From Mucilaginibacter pineti (lineage in GTDB: Bacteria; Bacteroidota; Bacteroidia; Sphingobacteriales; Sphingobacteriaceae), in assembly GCF_900101875.1 (NCBI RefSeq), contig NZ_FNAI01000003.1, positions 248,001 to 312,000 on the forward strand: a stretch of DNA of 64,000 bases. The letters run 5' to 3'. Under the pieces are notes generated by a model. That model worked only from the letters and a program-made list of their open reading frames with translations, was not told where the DNA came from and searched no databases. The stretch's first letter is position 1. Every line of letters starts with the position of its first letter. The position numbers and the translations under genes are program-made. Below are positions 40,813 to 49,237 of the stretch, piece after piece.

Positions 40813-41291
40813 TGTTCACCTTATTTGGCGAGGGTAAGGACCTCAATGCGCTGCAAATGAGCAGCCGCGGCATCGTCGTTTTTTTTATCGCGCTGATCCT
40901 CATCCGGGTTTCGGGCCGGCGCTCTTTCGGAGTGCGCACGCCGCTGGATAATATCATCAGCATTTCGCTCGGCGCGATTATGAGCCGGGCGGTGGTTGGT
41001 GCCTCCGCTTTCGTGCCGGTCATCGTTTGCTGCTTTGTGATCGTACTGCTCCACCGGCTGTTTGGCTGGCTGATCGCCCACAGCAAAGCCTTCGGGCGCT
41101 TTATTGAAGGCGATAAGATCGAATTATTTAAAAACGGCCGGTTCCTGGACGAAAACATGAAGCAGGCGCTGGTCTGCCAGGAGGACATCATGCAGGGCGT
41201 GCGTAAGTCCGCGCTGACCGAAAAAATGGAAAAGATCGACAAGGTTTATATGGAACGCAACGGTGATATCAGTGCCATCAAAATGGAATAA
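40800..41291 (+). CDS. DUF421 (YetF-like) membrane protein
   Basis: A 163-residue protein with three hydrophobic segments at the N-terminus (SSRGIVVFFIALILIRVSG, DNIISISLGAIMSRAVV, VCCFVIVLLHRLFG) and a soluble domain with GRFIEGDKIELFKNGRFLDENMKQALVCQEDI, the YetF signature. DUF421 proteins are linked to spore or cell-envelope functions in other bacteria. Overlaps the pyrophosphatase gene by 13 bp. Last gene of the operon. Confidence 0.85.
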   Translation: MEKLMFTLFGEGKDLNALQMSSRGIVVFFIALILIRVSGRRSFGVRTPLDNIISISLGAIMSRAVVGASAFVPVIVCCFVIVLLHRLFGWLIAHSKAFGRFIEGDKIELFKNGRFLDENMKQALVCQEDIMQGVRKSALTEKMEKIDKVYMERNGDISAIKME

Positions 41292-41329
41292 AATTTGCTT
41301 TTAATCAACAAAAATTAAAATCTATCATT

Positions 41330-41887
41330 ATGCCTACAAAAACAAACAAGAAAGCGGCGGCAGCAGCTGCCAGCCGCTCCCCGGAAGCGGAAAGCGCTTT
41401 GAAAGAATTGTTCGTGGACGAAATCAAGGACATTTACTGGGCGGAAAAACATCTGGCCTCGGCATTACCTAAATTAATTAAAGGCGCCACGTCTGAAGAC
41501 TTAAAACAAACCATCACTACGCATTTGGAAGAAACCAAAAATCATGTGACCCGTTTGGAGAGCGTATTCACTTCTATTGGTGAAAAAGCAGTCGCCAAAA
41601 AATGTTTGGCGATGGAAGGCTTGCTGAGCGAGGCCACCGAATTGTTATCGGACACGGAGAAAGGAACCGAAGTACGCGACGTGGCGATCATTTCGGCGGC
41701 GCAGAAAGTGGAGCATTACGAAATCGCCTCTTACGGTACATTGCGTACTTTAGCAGGCACCCTCGGTTACAGCGAAGCGCAGGAACTGTTTGATGCCACC
41801 CTGGCGGAAGAAAAAGATGCTGACAGCCTGCTGACCCAGGTCGCTGAAAATTATGTGAATGAAGCCGCGGCAGCGGAAGTTGAATAA
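41330..41887 (+). CDS. DUF892 (YciE-like) ferritin-like protein
   Basis: A 185-residue four-helix protein: LKELFVDEIKDIYWAEKHLASALPKL, THLEETKNHVTRLESVF, the conserved KCLAMEGLLSEATE and AQKVEHYEIASYGTL with Glu/His residues for a di-metal site. More complete than the relative at 6916-7419. The Ala-rich N-terminus (KAAAAAASRS) may be disordered. A strong terminator follows directly. Confidence 0.9.
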   Translation: MPTKTNKKAAAAAASRSPEAESALKELFVDEIKDIYWAEKHLASALPKLIKGATSEDLKQTITTHLEETKNHVTRLESVFTSIGEKAVAKKCLAMEGLLSEATELLSDTEKGTEVRDVAIISAAQKVEHYEIASYGTLRTLAGTLGYSEAQELFDATLAEEKDADSLLTQVAENYVNEAAAAEVE

Positions 41888-41899
41888 CACTTAGCACAG

Positions 41900-41931
41900 C
41901 AGGGTCGCAGCGGGCGGCCCTGTTTTTTGTT
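41900..41931 (+). terminator. Intrinsic terminator after the DUF892 gene
   Basis: A 9-bp stem with one G-T wobble (41900-41908 with 41914-41922), a 5-base loop and a TTTTTTGTTT run. It is 13 bp after the stop at 41887 and oriented for the plus strand. Confidence 0.85.
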
Positions 41932-41933
41932 TT

Positions 41934-42059
41934 ATGGAACCGCAACATTTCAAACTGCGGCCCGCATTGCCGCTAATGATCATCCCCGGTACCCTGGCCC
42001 ATATCGACGGCCACCCGGTACTTATCCGTACCTACAGCACTTTAAAGACTTGGCCGTAA
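41934..42059 (+). CDS. Small 41-residue protein, doubtful
   Basis: A short frame from the ATG at 41934, just after the terminator, encoding LPLMIIPGTLAHIDGHPVLI RTYS-type text. Composition is protein-like, but size and position after a terminator make it uncertain. No family known. The start is 175 bp before the DUF72 gene. Confidence 0.3.
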   Translation: MEPQHFKLRPALPLMIIPGTLAHIDGHPVLIRTYSTLKTWP

Positions 42060-42108
42060 AACAACCATTTTAAAAAAACAGAAGCGAGGGCGCGCTTGTT
42101 TTCAATCT

Positions 42109-42825
42109 ATGAAATGGTATATCGGCTGTTCAGGTTTTCACTACCGGCACTGGAAAGGGACTTTCTACCCGGAGGGCCTGGCGCAAAAGCGCTGGTTCGA
42201 TTATTATGCTACACATTTCGGTACACTGGAGCTGAATGTGACCTTTTACCGCTTTCCGCGCCTGCCGATGTTGCAGCACTGGTATGACCAGGCACCGGAA
42301 GGTTTCCGTTTTTCGGTCAAAGCGCCCAAAGCGATCACACATTTCAAGCAGTTTCATGGCACGGTAGATATGCTCAGTGATTTTTATGGCACCATCCGCG
42401 AAGGGCTAACGGATAAGTTGGGGCCGGTACTGTTCCAGTTCCCGCCGCGTTTCCGCTATGAGCCCGAACGATTAGCGCGAGTGCTGGATCAACTGAACCT
42501 TGGGTTTGATAACGTTTTAGAATTCCGGCATCCCGGTTGGTGGCGCGATGATGTTTTTGAGGCTTTAAGACAGCGGGGCGTTGCTTTTTGCGGTATGAGC
42601 CACCCGGAACTGCCCGCAGCGCCCGTGGTAACAGGGCCGGTGGTGTATTATCGTTTTCATGGCGTACCGGAACTTTACCGCTCGTCTTACAGCAAAGCGG
42701 AACTGGCGGCGATCGTTGAAAACATTCATGCTAAGCCGGGCGTGGAACAGGTCTGGTGCTATTTTAATAACGACGCAGCTGTAGCCGCTATCCCCAATGC
42801 CAGGACATTGATGAAATTAATTTAA
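42109..42825 (+). CDS. DUF72 (YecE-like) TIM-barrel protein
   Basis: A 238-residue protein: YIGCSGFHYRHWKGTFYPEG is the DUF72 start (GxSGWxYxxW), then ELNVTFYRFP, FSVKAPKAITH, GPVLFQFPPRF and EFRHPGWW, ending with WCYFNNDAAVAAIPNA. These are the conserved blocks of the family in order. Function not established; probably an enzyme of the UV-endonuclease-like TIM barrel group. It has its own transcription unit after the terminator. Confidence 0.92.
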   Translation: MKWYIGCSGFHYRHWKGTFYPEGLAQKRWFDYYATHFGTLELNVTFYRFPRLPMLQHWYDQAPEGFRFSVKAPKAITHFKQFHGTVDMLSDFYGTIREGLTDKLGPVLFQFPPRFRYEPERLARVLDQLNLGFDNVLEFRHPGWWRDDVFEALRQRGVAFCGMSHPELPAAPVVTGPVVYYRFHGVPELYRSSYSKAELAAIVENIHAKPGVEQVWCYFNNDAAVAAIPNARTLMKLI

Positions 42826-42870
42826 TTTTAATTACCCTCGAGAAAGAGTACTAATCTTATACGATTAAAA

Positions 42871-42954
42871 TTAAAACGCCACGCCTAACTGGTTAAAAAC
42901 CGGTGTTACGCCAAACCTGCCGTTGGTCTCAAACGCCACTCGGCCGATAACCCC
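42871..42954 (-). pseudogene. C-terminal remnant of an outer-membrane barrel protein
   Basis: A minus-strand frame of 27 codons, ending at a TAA at 42871, encodes GRVAFETNGRFGVTPVFNQL then GVAF. The alternating pattern and the final phenylalanine are those of a last beta-strand of an outer-membrane barrel. A stop lies just upstream (42952-42954). Very short, so only suggestive. Confidence 0.35.
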
Positions 42955-43072
42955 TCAAGTAACAAATATGTAACAACGCTCTCTTGACCAAATCGCAAAA
43001 TAGTCTTAAATTGGCCTTTGTAAATCGTATGACGCGATTTTCCACTCACGTTACTAATAGCGAATAAAATAC

Positions 43073-43528
43073 TCATAATCTTTTGGTCCCTGGTTCGAGC
43101 ATCAGAGGTGCTAACACAACGTTTTCTCCAAGTACAACATCCAGCACAAAACCGTTTTTGTCCGGCTGTTTTTCAACAGCTAACTTGAGCGCATCTTCAT
43201 GGATCACACCCGGGAAATTTGACAGAAACAGCAGTTGGACCGAGACTTTATCCGGGACGTCCAGCCGCGGGATCTCTACGATCTCCGAAGCATCTGAATT
43301 TTCGTCCGCCAACCGTTTTAAAAGCGCCGCCGGTTCTATGACCGGCAGGTCAATCATATCTAATAAAATACCTGATCTCGAAGCAAAGAATTTTCTGGTT
43401 TGCGCATCATAGTAATACAGGTATTCGCTTTTTACCGGCGCGGTCATCGCGTGGCAGAGCCAATAAAGCTTAAATCGTTTAATGTCGGTCATGCAAGGAT
43501 AAGAAAATGATTTTAATAATTCAATCAT
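43073..43528 (-). CDS. Protein of unknown function
   Basis: A 151-residue soluble protein; the ATG at 43489 (residue 14) is an alternative start. FKLYWLCHAMTAPVKSEYLY then RKFFASRSGILLDMIDLP suggests a mixed alpha-beta fold; the C-terminus is beta-rich. Not recognised. It is divergent from the Crp/Fnr gene with 60 bp between start codons, a region that could carry shared control. Confidence 0.55.
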   Translation of the reverse strand: MIELLKSFSYPCMTDIKRFKLYWLCHAMTAPVKSEYLYYYDAQTRKFFASRSGILLDMIDLPVIEPAALLKRLADENSDASEIVEIPRLDVPDKVSVQLLFLSNFPGVIHEDALKLAVEKQPDKNGFVLDVVLGENVVLAPLMLEPGTKRL

Positions 43529-43588
43529 TTTTACTCTTGCATTGCGCTGCGGGCGATTTTTGAATAGATTTGTTAAACAGGGCCGGTT

Positions 43589-44167
43589 ATGTTTGAAGCA
43601 TTCGAAAAATATTTAACGGAAAAAGCACAGTTGAACACCGAAGAGATAAAAGCGGTGCAAGCCGTAAGTTTGGAAAAGAAGATCAAAAAAAAGCAATACC
43701 TGTTGCACGAAGGTGGCGTTTGCCACTATAACTGTTTTATTGTCAAGGGTTGCCTGCGCCTTTACAGCATCAGCGATGACGGAACGGAACATATCCTCCG
43801 ATTCGCGGTGGAAAACTGGTGGATGAGCGATCGCGAAAGTTATAACAACGGCAGTCCATCCCGGTATAACATCGACGCCCTGGAATACTGCGAGGTAATT
43901 CTGATCGATAAATCGGATTTCGGGCAGTTATTAAAGACCATCCCCAATTTGAAAAACTTTATTGATAGCCTGCTGGCAAGAAGTTACGATGCCATACAAA
44001 ACCGCGTAATGGGAGCAATCAGCTACACCGCCGAAGAAAGGTATAAAAATTTTGTAACGCACTTCCCGGATATTTTTTACCGTATCCCCTTGCATATGAT
44101 CGCATCCTACCTCGGGGTTTCAAGAGAAACTTTGAGCCGGATCAGGAGCCAGTACGTTCATAAATAA
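43589..44167 (+). CDS. Crp/Fnr-family regulator
   Basis: A 192-residue regulator: beta-barrel with KKQYLLHEGGVCHYNCFIVKG and GCLRLYSISDDG, and the winged helix IASYLGVSRETLSRIRSQY at the C-terminus. No Fe-S cluster motif. It resembles the one at 19492-20088. It faces the SDR gene at 44208, which runs on the opposite strand; a functional link is possible but not proven. Confidence 0.9.
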   Translation: MFEAFEKYLTEKAQLNTEEIKAVQAVSLEKKIKKKQYLLHEGGVCHYNCFIVKGCLRLYSISDDGTEHILRFAVENWWMSDRESYNNGSPSRYNIDALEYCEVILIDKSDFGQLLKTIPNLKNFIDSLLARSYDAIQNRVMGAISYTAEERYKNFVTHFPDIFYRIPLHMIASYLGVSRETLSRIRSQYVHK

Positions 44168-44207
44168 AAGGGCAATGCCGCCCGTGCAATACCCCTTTTA
44201 CTGATCA

Positions 44208-44954
44208 TCAGATATTGCTGATACCACCGTCCACGACCAGATCCGCGCCGGTCACGTAAGAACTTTCATCCGACGCAAGAAATACCGCTGCGTTGGCTTG
44301 TTCTTCCGGTGTGCCAAGCCTTAACAATGGAACATAGTTTGCATAATGCTGATGAAGTGCGGCAAGTGCCTCCGGTGTATCGGCCTGCCCTTCCATGATC
44401 GCGGTCGGCACCGGCCCGGGGCTCAAGAGGTTCGCGCGGATACCGCTGTCCTTAAATTCTGCAGCCCAGGTGCGAACAAATGATCTTAATGCCGCTTTCG
44501 CACCAGCGTAGGTAGAATGATTGGCCAGGCCCATATAATGCATCGCTGAAGCGACCAGGATGATTGAGCCACCGCTGCCCATCATTGGTAACATCTTTTG
44601 CGCCAGGAAGAGCGGGCCTTTGGCCATCAGGTCGAAAGTGCGGTCGTAATGGTCTTCGGTGATTTCGCGAAGCGGAACCTGTTCGGTGAAACCGGCGTTT
44701 GATACTACGATATCTACTTTGCCCTTGGCCTGGCGGATTGTTTCTGCTACGCGGTCAAGGTCCTGTAGATTTGCGGCATCTGCCTGGATGGCGGTAACAT
44801 TAGCGCCGATTAATTTGACCGCTTCATCCAAGGCATCCTGTCTTCTGCCAAAAATGAATACATAAGCGCCTTCTTTGACAAACCTTTGCGCTATGGCCAG
44901 CCCGATCCCCGCGGTTCCGCCGCTAATAACGGCTATTTTATTTACTAATTTCAT
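44208..44954 (-). CDS. Short-chain dehydrogenase/reductase (FabG-like)
   Basis: A 248-residue classical SDR starting at the ATG at 44954 (a longer start at 45017 is unlikely): SGGTAGIGLAIAQRF, VSNAGF, catalytic block VASAMHYMGLANHSTYAGAK (Ser, Tyr, Lys), LSPGPVPTAIM and the C-terminal GADLVVDGG. Single-gene unit, 3' end close to the Crp/Fnr gene's end. Substrate unknown. Confidence 0.9.
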   Translation of the reverse strand: MKLVNKIAVISGGTAGIGLAIAQRFVKEGAYVFIFGRRQDALDEAVKLIGANVTAIQADAANLQDLDRVAETIRQAKGKVDIVVSNAGFTEQVPLREITEDHYDRTFDLMAKGPLFLAQKMLPMMGSGGSIILVASAMHYMGLANHSTYAGAKAALRSFVRTWAAEFKDSGIRANLLSPGPVPTAIMEGQADTPEALAALHQHYANYVPLLRLGTPEEQANAAVFLASDESSYVTGADLVVDGGISNI

Positions 44955-45067
44955 AATATTTAAGAATTTTTTTGTACAGCAAATCTCCGGCTTGGCAGCC
45001 GAAGCTGACAAGGGCATTTGACGCTAAACCAGCGTGACAATTATCACGAAGAAGGTGTTATTTTGCT

Positions 45068-45348
45068 TTAGAGGGCAGATAAAAGCGGCAGATGTTCAGG
45101 CGAGATGTGCTTCGCAAATTTGGCCATCAGTATTTTCAGCTTTGGACTGACTATGTTTTGGCAAAAGGGTTTTGAAGGGTCTTTATAATAATAGTCCAGG
45201 TAATTTTCCTCGTTGAGTTTGAAGGTTTGGAAGTGGAGAACCTTGGTGATGATGGGTTCGCTAAAGTCGGTTTGCAAATCTTCAATTGCTTGCGCAGCTT
45301 TTTCCGTTTGCGCTTCATTGAAAGTATAGATCGCTGAGCGATACTTGC
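45068..45348 (-). pseudogene. msrA: msrA remnant (C-terminal half of methionine sulfoxide reductase A)
   Basis: The minus frame encodes YRSAIYTFNEAQTEKAAQAI, then FSEPIITKVLHFQTFKLNEE and NYLDYYYKDPSKPFCQNIV, which is the C-terminal half of MsrA (with Y-x-S-x-I-Y and the late Y-H-Q-x-Y-like block). The catalytic GCFW region at the N-terminus is missing. The fragment ends at about 45345, exactly where the truncated dksA/traR-like gene begins. Confidence 0.8.
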
Positions 45349-45612
45349 ATGATAGAAGAAACAAACAAAACAAAGTACAACGATACCGAGCTGAAAGAAT
45401 TCAGCGAGCTGATTAAAGACAAGATCAGTATCGCACGCGGAGAGCTATATGAACTGACCGGGTCACTGAGTTCTGCGAATACCAACGGTGATGAGGCGGC
45501 TATTGCCGGCAAAACCCTTGAAGATGGCTCTGCAACGTTCGAAAAGGAACAAACGAATCAAATAAGTATGGAAGAAAGGATGGCTAGAAGGGGTTACTCC
45601 AAGTGCATATAG
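45349..45612 (+). pseudogene. DksA/TraR-type protein, truncated
   Basis: From the ATG at 45349: YNDTELKEFSELIKDKISIA, ELYELTGSLSSANTNGDE and TLEDGSATFEKEQTNQ match the N-terminal coiled coil of Bacteroidota DksA/TraR proteins. The expected continuation (a helix and the C4 zinc finger) is replaced after about residue 70 by 14 unrelated residues to the stop at 45612. It abuts the msrA fragment head to head. Probably a non-functional piece. Confidence 0.7.
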
Positions 45613-46245
45613 GGGATAAATTGAATTATACGACAAATAAGAGGTCATGATTTTTAGGTGTCAGAATAATCTCCATAGATTAATTCTTCTATTAATTTCC
45701 TAATTTTTCAAAGATGACCCCGTTTATGTTACGGTCATGTTCACCGAAACTTATTACTATACTGGTAATATAGATTCAGATGCCCAATTGTTTTTGGGAA
45801 AGTCCTGTAATAGTTGACCCACAATAAAAACCGCAATTTTTATTAATAATAGTTTTGATAGACGAATTTATTTTCCAAGTAGTTACAATCAAAATCTTAA
45901 ACAAAAAGAAACTCAAACCATGTTCCTCTAAATTATTGACCTATCAAAATTAACCGGCTACTGCAAATCAAGATATTATCTATGTAACAATTTCTTTTAT
46001 ACAAGATCGATTCTATTTGTGCTTTACAAATCGATAGCAATTTATATACTCCTGTAATCGCGGCACCGCATGGGAAAGTATTTACACTATAAGGGGAAAC
46101 AAATACCGATTTTTATTTTTCCCCGGTACTCTTCAAAGGGATAAGACTTTAGTACGATTATTGTTTAGTGTTTTTATCTTAAAAGTTAATCCGTAGGCTG
46201 AACCAAGGCAATGGGTTATTAATTTTTAACTGGAATTTAAAAAAT
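45613..46245 (+). other. Long non-coding leader of the exopolysaccharide locus
   Basis: AT-rich stretch without a convincing gene on either strand. It contains a stem at 46093-46124 and an imperfect ATTTGT/ACAAAT dyad near 46016-46032. A TAGTTTTG box fitting TAnnTTTG lies near 45865 but without a -33 TTG and far from the gene. The length suggests transcriptional control of the locus; nothing specific can be named. Confidence 0.5.
46093..46124 (+). promoter_or_regulatory. Leader hairpin upstream of the export gene
   Basis: GGGGAAA (46093-46099) pairs with TTTCCCC (46118-46124), and AATA/TATT extends the stem past a 2-base bulge. It lies 122 bp before the ATG at 46246. It could be an attenuator or an RNA-protein target for the locus (inference). 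Confidence 0.4.
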
Positions 46246-47034
46246 ATGATAAACAAAGACCTATTGGGCTATTCTAAGCTTTTCGTGTTTCTTCTTGTGA
46301 TGGTATTGATTTCATCTTCATGTGTTTCCTATAAGAATATTCCGTATTTTCAAGACGTGGATAAGACCAAAATTACAGACCTTCAATTGAACTACAGCCC
46401 TATGGTTATTCAGCCTGAGGATCAATTATCTATTAATGTAAGTAGTCTAACACCGGAAACGGCGTCCCTGTTCAATAATAACGTACAAGTGAATTTGAAT
46501 AATTCCAATTCAACGGTATTTGGCTATTTTGTGAATCAAAACGGGGAAATCGACCTTCCTTTGTTAAAAATGGTTAAGGTTGCGGGGTTAACGACAGATC
46601 AATTAACAGCCCTTCTTCTGGAGAGACTGCCTAAATATCTTAAAGATCCTGCTGTTTCGGTACGGATAGTTAATTTTAAAATCTCTGTATTGGGTGACGT
46701 TGCGCATCCGAATATTTATACAAGCGGCAGTGAGCGGTTGACGATCACCGAAGCTCTCAGTTTAGCCGGAGACTTAAATGTGACGGCAAACCGAAAAGAT
46801 GTATTGTTAATAACGGAAAGAAACGGAAAAAAGGAGATCATACCTTTTGATCTGACATCTAAGGCCATGCTTGAGTCGCCTTATTACTACTTACGAAATA
46901 ATGATCTTGTGTTCGTTCAGCCTGGAAAGCTAAAAGCATCAACTGTTGAACATCAAGGATACAGAGGAGCAAGTTTGATCATCTCCGCCGTTTCCGCCCT
47001 TATCACTTTGGGATATCTGGTATTCCATAAATAA
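46246..47034 (+). CDS. Outer-membrane polysaccharide export lipoprotein (Wza-like OPX)
   Basis: A 262-residue lipoprotein: signal peptide then SSSCVSYKNIPYF (lipobox Cys near 27). PEDQLSINVSSLTPETASLF is the export-domain motif, YFVNQNGEIDLPLLKMVKV is the Poly_export/SLBB part, followed by a second SLBB (ISVLGDVAHPNIYTSGSERL). A C-terminal hydrophobic helix near 243-260 is unusual for Wza but usual in Bacteroidota. First gene of the locus; with the Wzc-like protein at 54970 it forms the export channel. Confidence 0.92.
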   Translation: MINKDLLGYSKLFVFLLVMVLISSSCVSYKNIPYFQDVDKTKITDLQLNYSPMVIQPEDQLSINVSSLTPETASLFNNNVQVNLNNSNSTVFGYFVNQNGEIDLPLLKMVKVAGLTTDQLTALLLERLPKYLKDPAVSVRIVNFKISVLGDVAHPNIYTSGSERLTITEALSLAGDLNVTANRKDVLLITERNGKKEIIPFDLTSKAMLESPYYYLRNNDLVFVQPGKLKASTVEHQGYRGASLIISAVSALITLGYLVFHK

Positions 47035-47319
47035 TTATCATTTCTAAAGATGTTTAGCTGAGGGATTTTCCTCAACTGATGGGCCGTGTTTTTATTTTGC
47101 AATAATTTATTTATTTAACCAAAGGAAAATTTATTATTGCATAGTAAATCTTTTGCTTAAACATTAATCACTCTGGCCGTAAAGCCTATAGTATAATAAT
47201 AATTTAATTAAAAATTAATGTCGAGCGGGTAGAAATTGCTGACTTTTTCAAGCGTTCCGCACTTCGGTAACAAATTAATATTCAAGTCCGTAAAAGTTAT
47301 TCAAAATGAAATAACTGCT

Positions 47320-48795
47320 ATGGGCACAAGACTTTTTTTTACTAAGATTGGCATGATAAATATTGTTATCTTATTAATTTCATTGTTTAACTGCAGTTGT
47401 AAAAAGGAAAGCAAAACAGTGACAACTGTCCCTTCAGTTACCCCGCCAACTGAAATGGTGAGCATTGATTCATCGGCGTTTTACGGTGCGACGCTGCCCA
47501 CGGATGCTGTATTGAGCGCCATTAATTCAGTAGTTGCCAACCCGGCGCCAAAGACGGCTTTGCGTGTTATTGACGTGACCAAATATGGTATCAAACCGAA
47601 TGACAATGCAGACGATAGTAAAATTTTCAAGTCCTTGGTTAAAAGCAATATCAATCTTTTTTTCCCTAAAGGCACATATGATATAAATCAATTTGTTAAT
47701 GTCAATGCTGTCCAGAACCTTTCTATAACCGGGGAAGCCGGAACAATTTTCAAAAGTACACAGGATAAAATACTCACCTTAAGTGGAAATCTGTCAACTG
47801 TTGAAATATCAGGCATCAGTTTCGTTTCGACCAAAGTAAGTAATGTAAATGATACAGAGGGGCTTATATTTATTGCTTGTTATGGCGATAATGACTTGAT
47901 GTCCAATATTAACATCCATGATTGTCAGTTTACAAATCCAAAAAGCCAGTGCAACGGCATTAAGTTGGTAAGTGAAGGAAAAAAATCGATGATTGAGAAT
48001 ATCACGGTAACCAACAATAAGTTTTTGAGTATCGGCAGAATGGGGGTTGAATTTCAAAACCACCTTTACGCGCCGATGTTGGCCCGCTACAAAAATTATT
48101 ATATCAATAATAACTCTTTTGTTGATATAGGAACAATACAAACCGGCCCTGCGCCGTCCTGTATTTCCGTAAGCGGTTATTCTGTAAATGGTCAGATAAA
48201 TAATAATGACATTAAGGATATGCATATGAATACTTCCGGTAATGTTTATTATGGAATTGAAAATGCAGGTGCGGTTGGCTTGACAACAAATGGAAACCAC
48301 ATCCATACAAGTACCTATGGTTTTACAGGGATATTAGGCTCCGGCCCATCTACTGCTGAATCCATTGCACGTGGAGGTATGTTAAAAGGGAATTGGACAA
48401 TTCAAAACAATCTTATCGAATTAACAGGAAGTGTTACTGATAAAACAAAAATCAGGGGCATGGATATAAGTTATACCAACGGTTTCACTATATCCAACAA
48501 TGTCATCACTACCGATGGTATTGGAATGAAATTTACAGAGTGCCAAAATGGTAACGTAATTTCCAATACTGTTAAAGTTAAAAATGGAAATGTCTTATAT
48601 TTTCAGATCTCGTCTTCCAATAATACTGTATATAAAAATATATTAGATGCTAGTGCCGGTCCTGATGACGGCGTGGTAATGTTTAACGGCAGTACCACTA
48701 AAAATAACAATGCCTACAACAATAAGTTGATAAAGACCGGAGGTAAACCAGGCGGATATGTTAACTGGGCTGGAGCATTTAATAACTATCATTAA
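47320..48795 (+). CDS. Lipoprotein with right-handed beta-helix (pectate-lyase superfamily)
   Basis: About 491 residues from the ATG at 47320 (a TTG at 47236 or ATG at 47353 are alternatives). Signal peptide ending LFNCSC (lipobox Cys), a Thr/Ser-rich linker, then VIDVTKYGIKPNDNADDSKI, the start of the pectate-lyase superfamily fold, and repeated beta-helix turns (NNNSFVDI, NNLIEL, NNVITT, NKLIKT). It is likely a surface-bound polysaccharide lyase or epimerase acting on the polymer. No sugar specificity can be read. Confidence 0.85.
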   Translation: MGTRLFFTKIGMINIVILLISLFNCSCKKESKTVTTVPSVTPPTEMVSIDSSAFYGATLPTDAVLSAINSVVANPAPKTALRVIDVTKYGIKPNDNADDSKIFKSLVKSNINLFFPKGTYDINQFVNVNAVQNLSITGEAGTIFKSTQDKILTLSGNLSTVEISGISFVSTKVSNVNDTEGLIFIACYGDNDLMSNINIHDCQFTNPKSQCNGIKLVSEGKKSMIENITVTNNKFLSIGRMGVEFQNHLYAPMLARYKNYYINNNSFVDIGTIQTGPAPSCISVSGYSVNGQINNNDIKDMHMNTSGNVYYGIENAGAVGLTTNGNHIHTSTYGFTGILGSGPSTAESIARGGMLKGNWTIQNNLIELTGSVTDKTKIRGMDISYTNGFTISNNVITTDGIGMKFTECQNGNVISNTVKVKNGNVLYFQISSSNNTVYKNILDASAGPDDGVVMFNGSTTKNNNAYNNKLIKTGGKPGGYVNWAGAFNNYH

Positions 48796-49237
48796 TATTT
48801 GGCACAATATTTATATATTTCTGTTTAGTTTATTTTTTTTCTCATTTTTCCCCATTTTTTTCTTTTAACAATACCCAACCTGGGTACTTTTCGCCACTAA
48901 TAATGGCATTTCGCCTATGAAATAAAGGTTGCCCAATTTTTGCTTACCCTGAAATCGTATTCGTAGGAAAATAGAGTTGGCTTAAATTACTGGAATACAA
49001 ACTGGTAAAATAACCAAATCAAAACTCCGCTGATACCCAAAAAAACAGGTGCAGGCCTGGGGTTTAGCTGCCGTGAAATGCAAATAGCAAATTAGCGAAA
49101 CACTCGGTAAGTATGAAGACTCCGTAAAAATAAATATAATGCAGCCAATGACAGTTACAAGCCTGTAAAATGCAGAGTATATTTAATGCCAAGTGAAACA
49201 GAGCGACAATTCTACTCCTCTAATTGACTGCTAAATC
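48796..49237. other. 442-bp gap without a gene
   Basis: No supported gene on either strand. A T-rich stretch with TACCCA (48872-48877) and TGGGTA (48881-48886), a 6+3+6 dyad, follows the beta-helix gene and may end its transcription. The remainder shows nothing I can identify, so the 49238 gene probably has its own promoter here. Confidence 0.5.

Noticed and set aside
42096..42287. Plus-strand frame overlapping the DUF72 start
   Set aside because: Alternative frame of the DUF72 gene, which is well supported.
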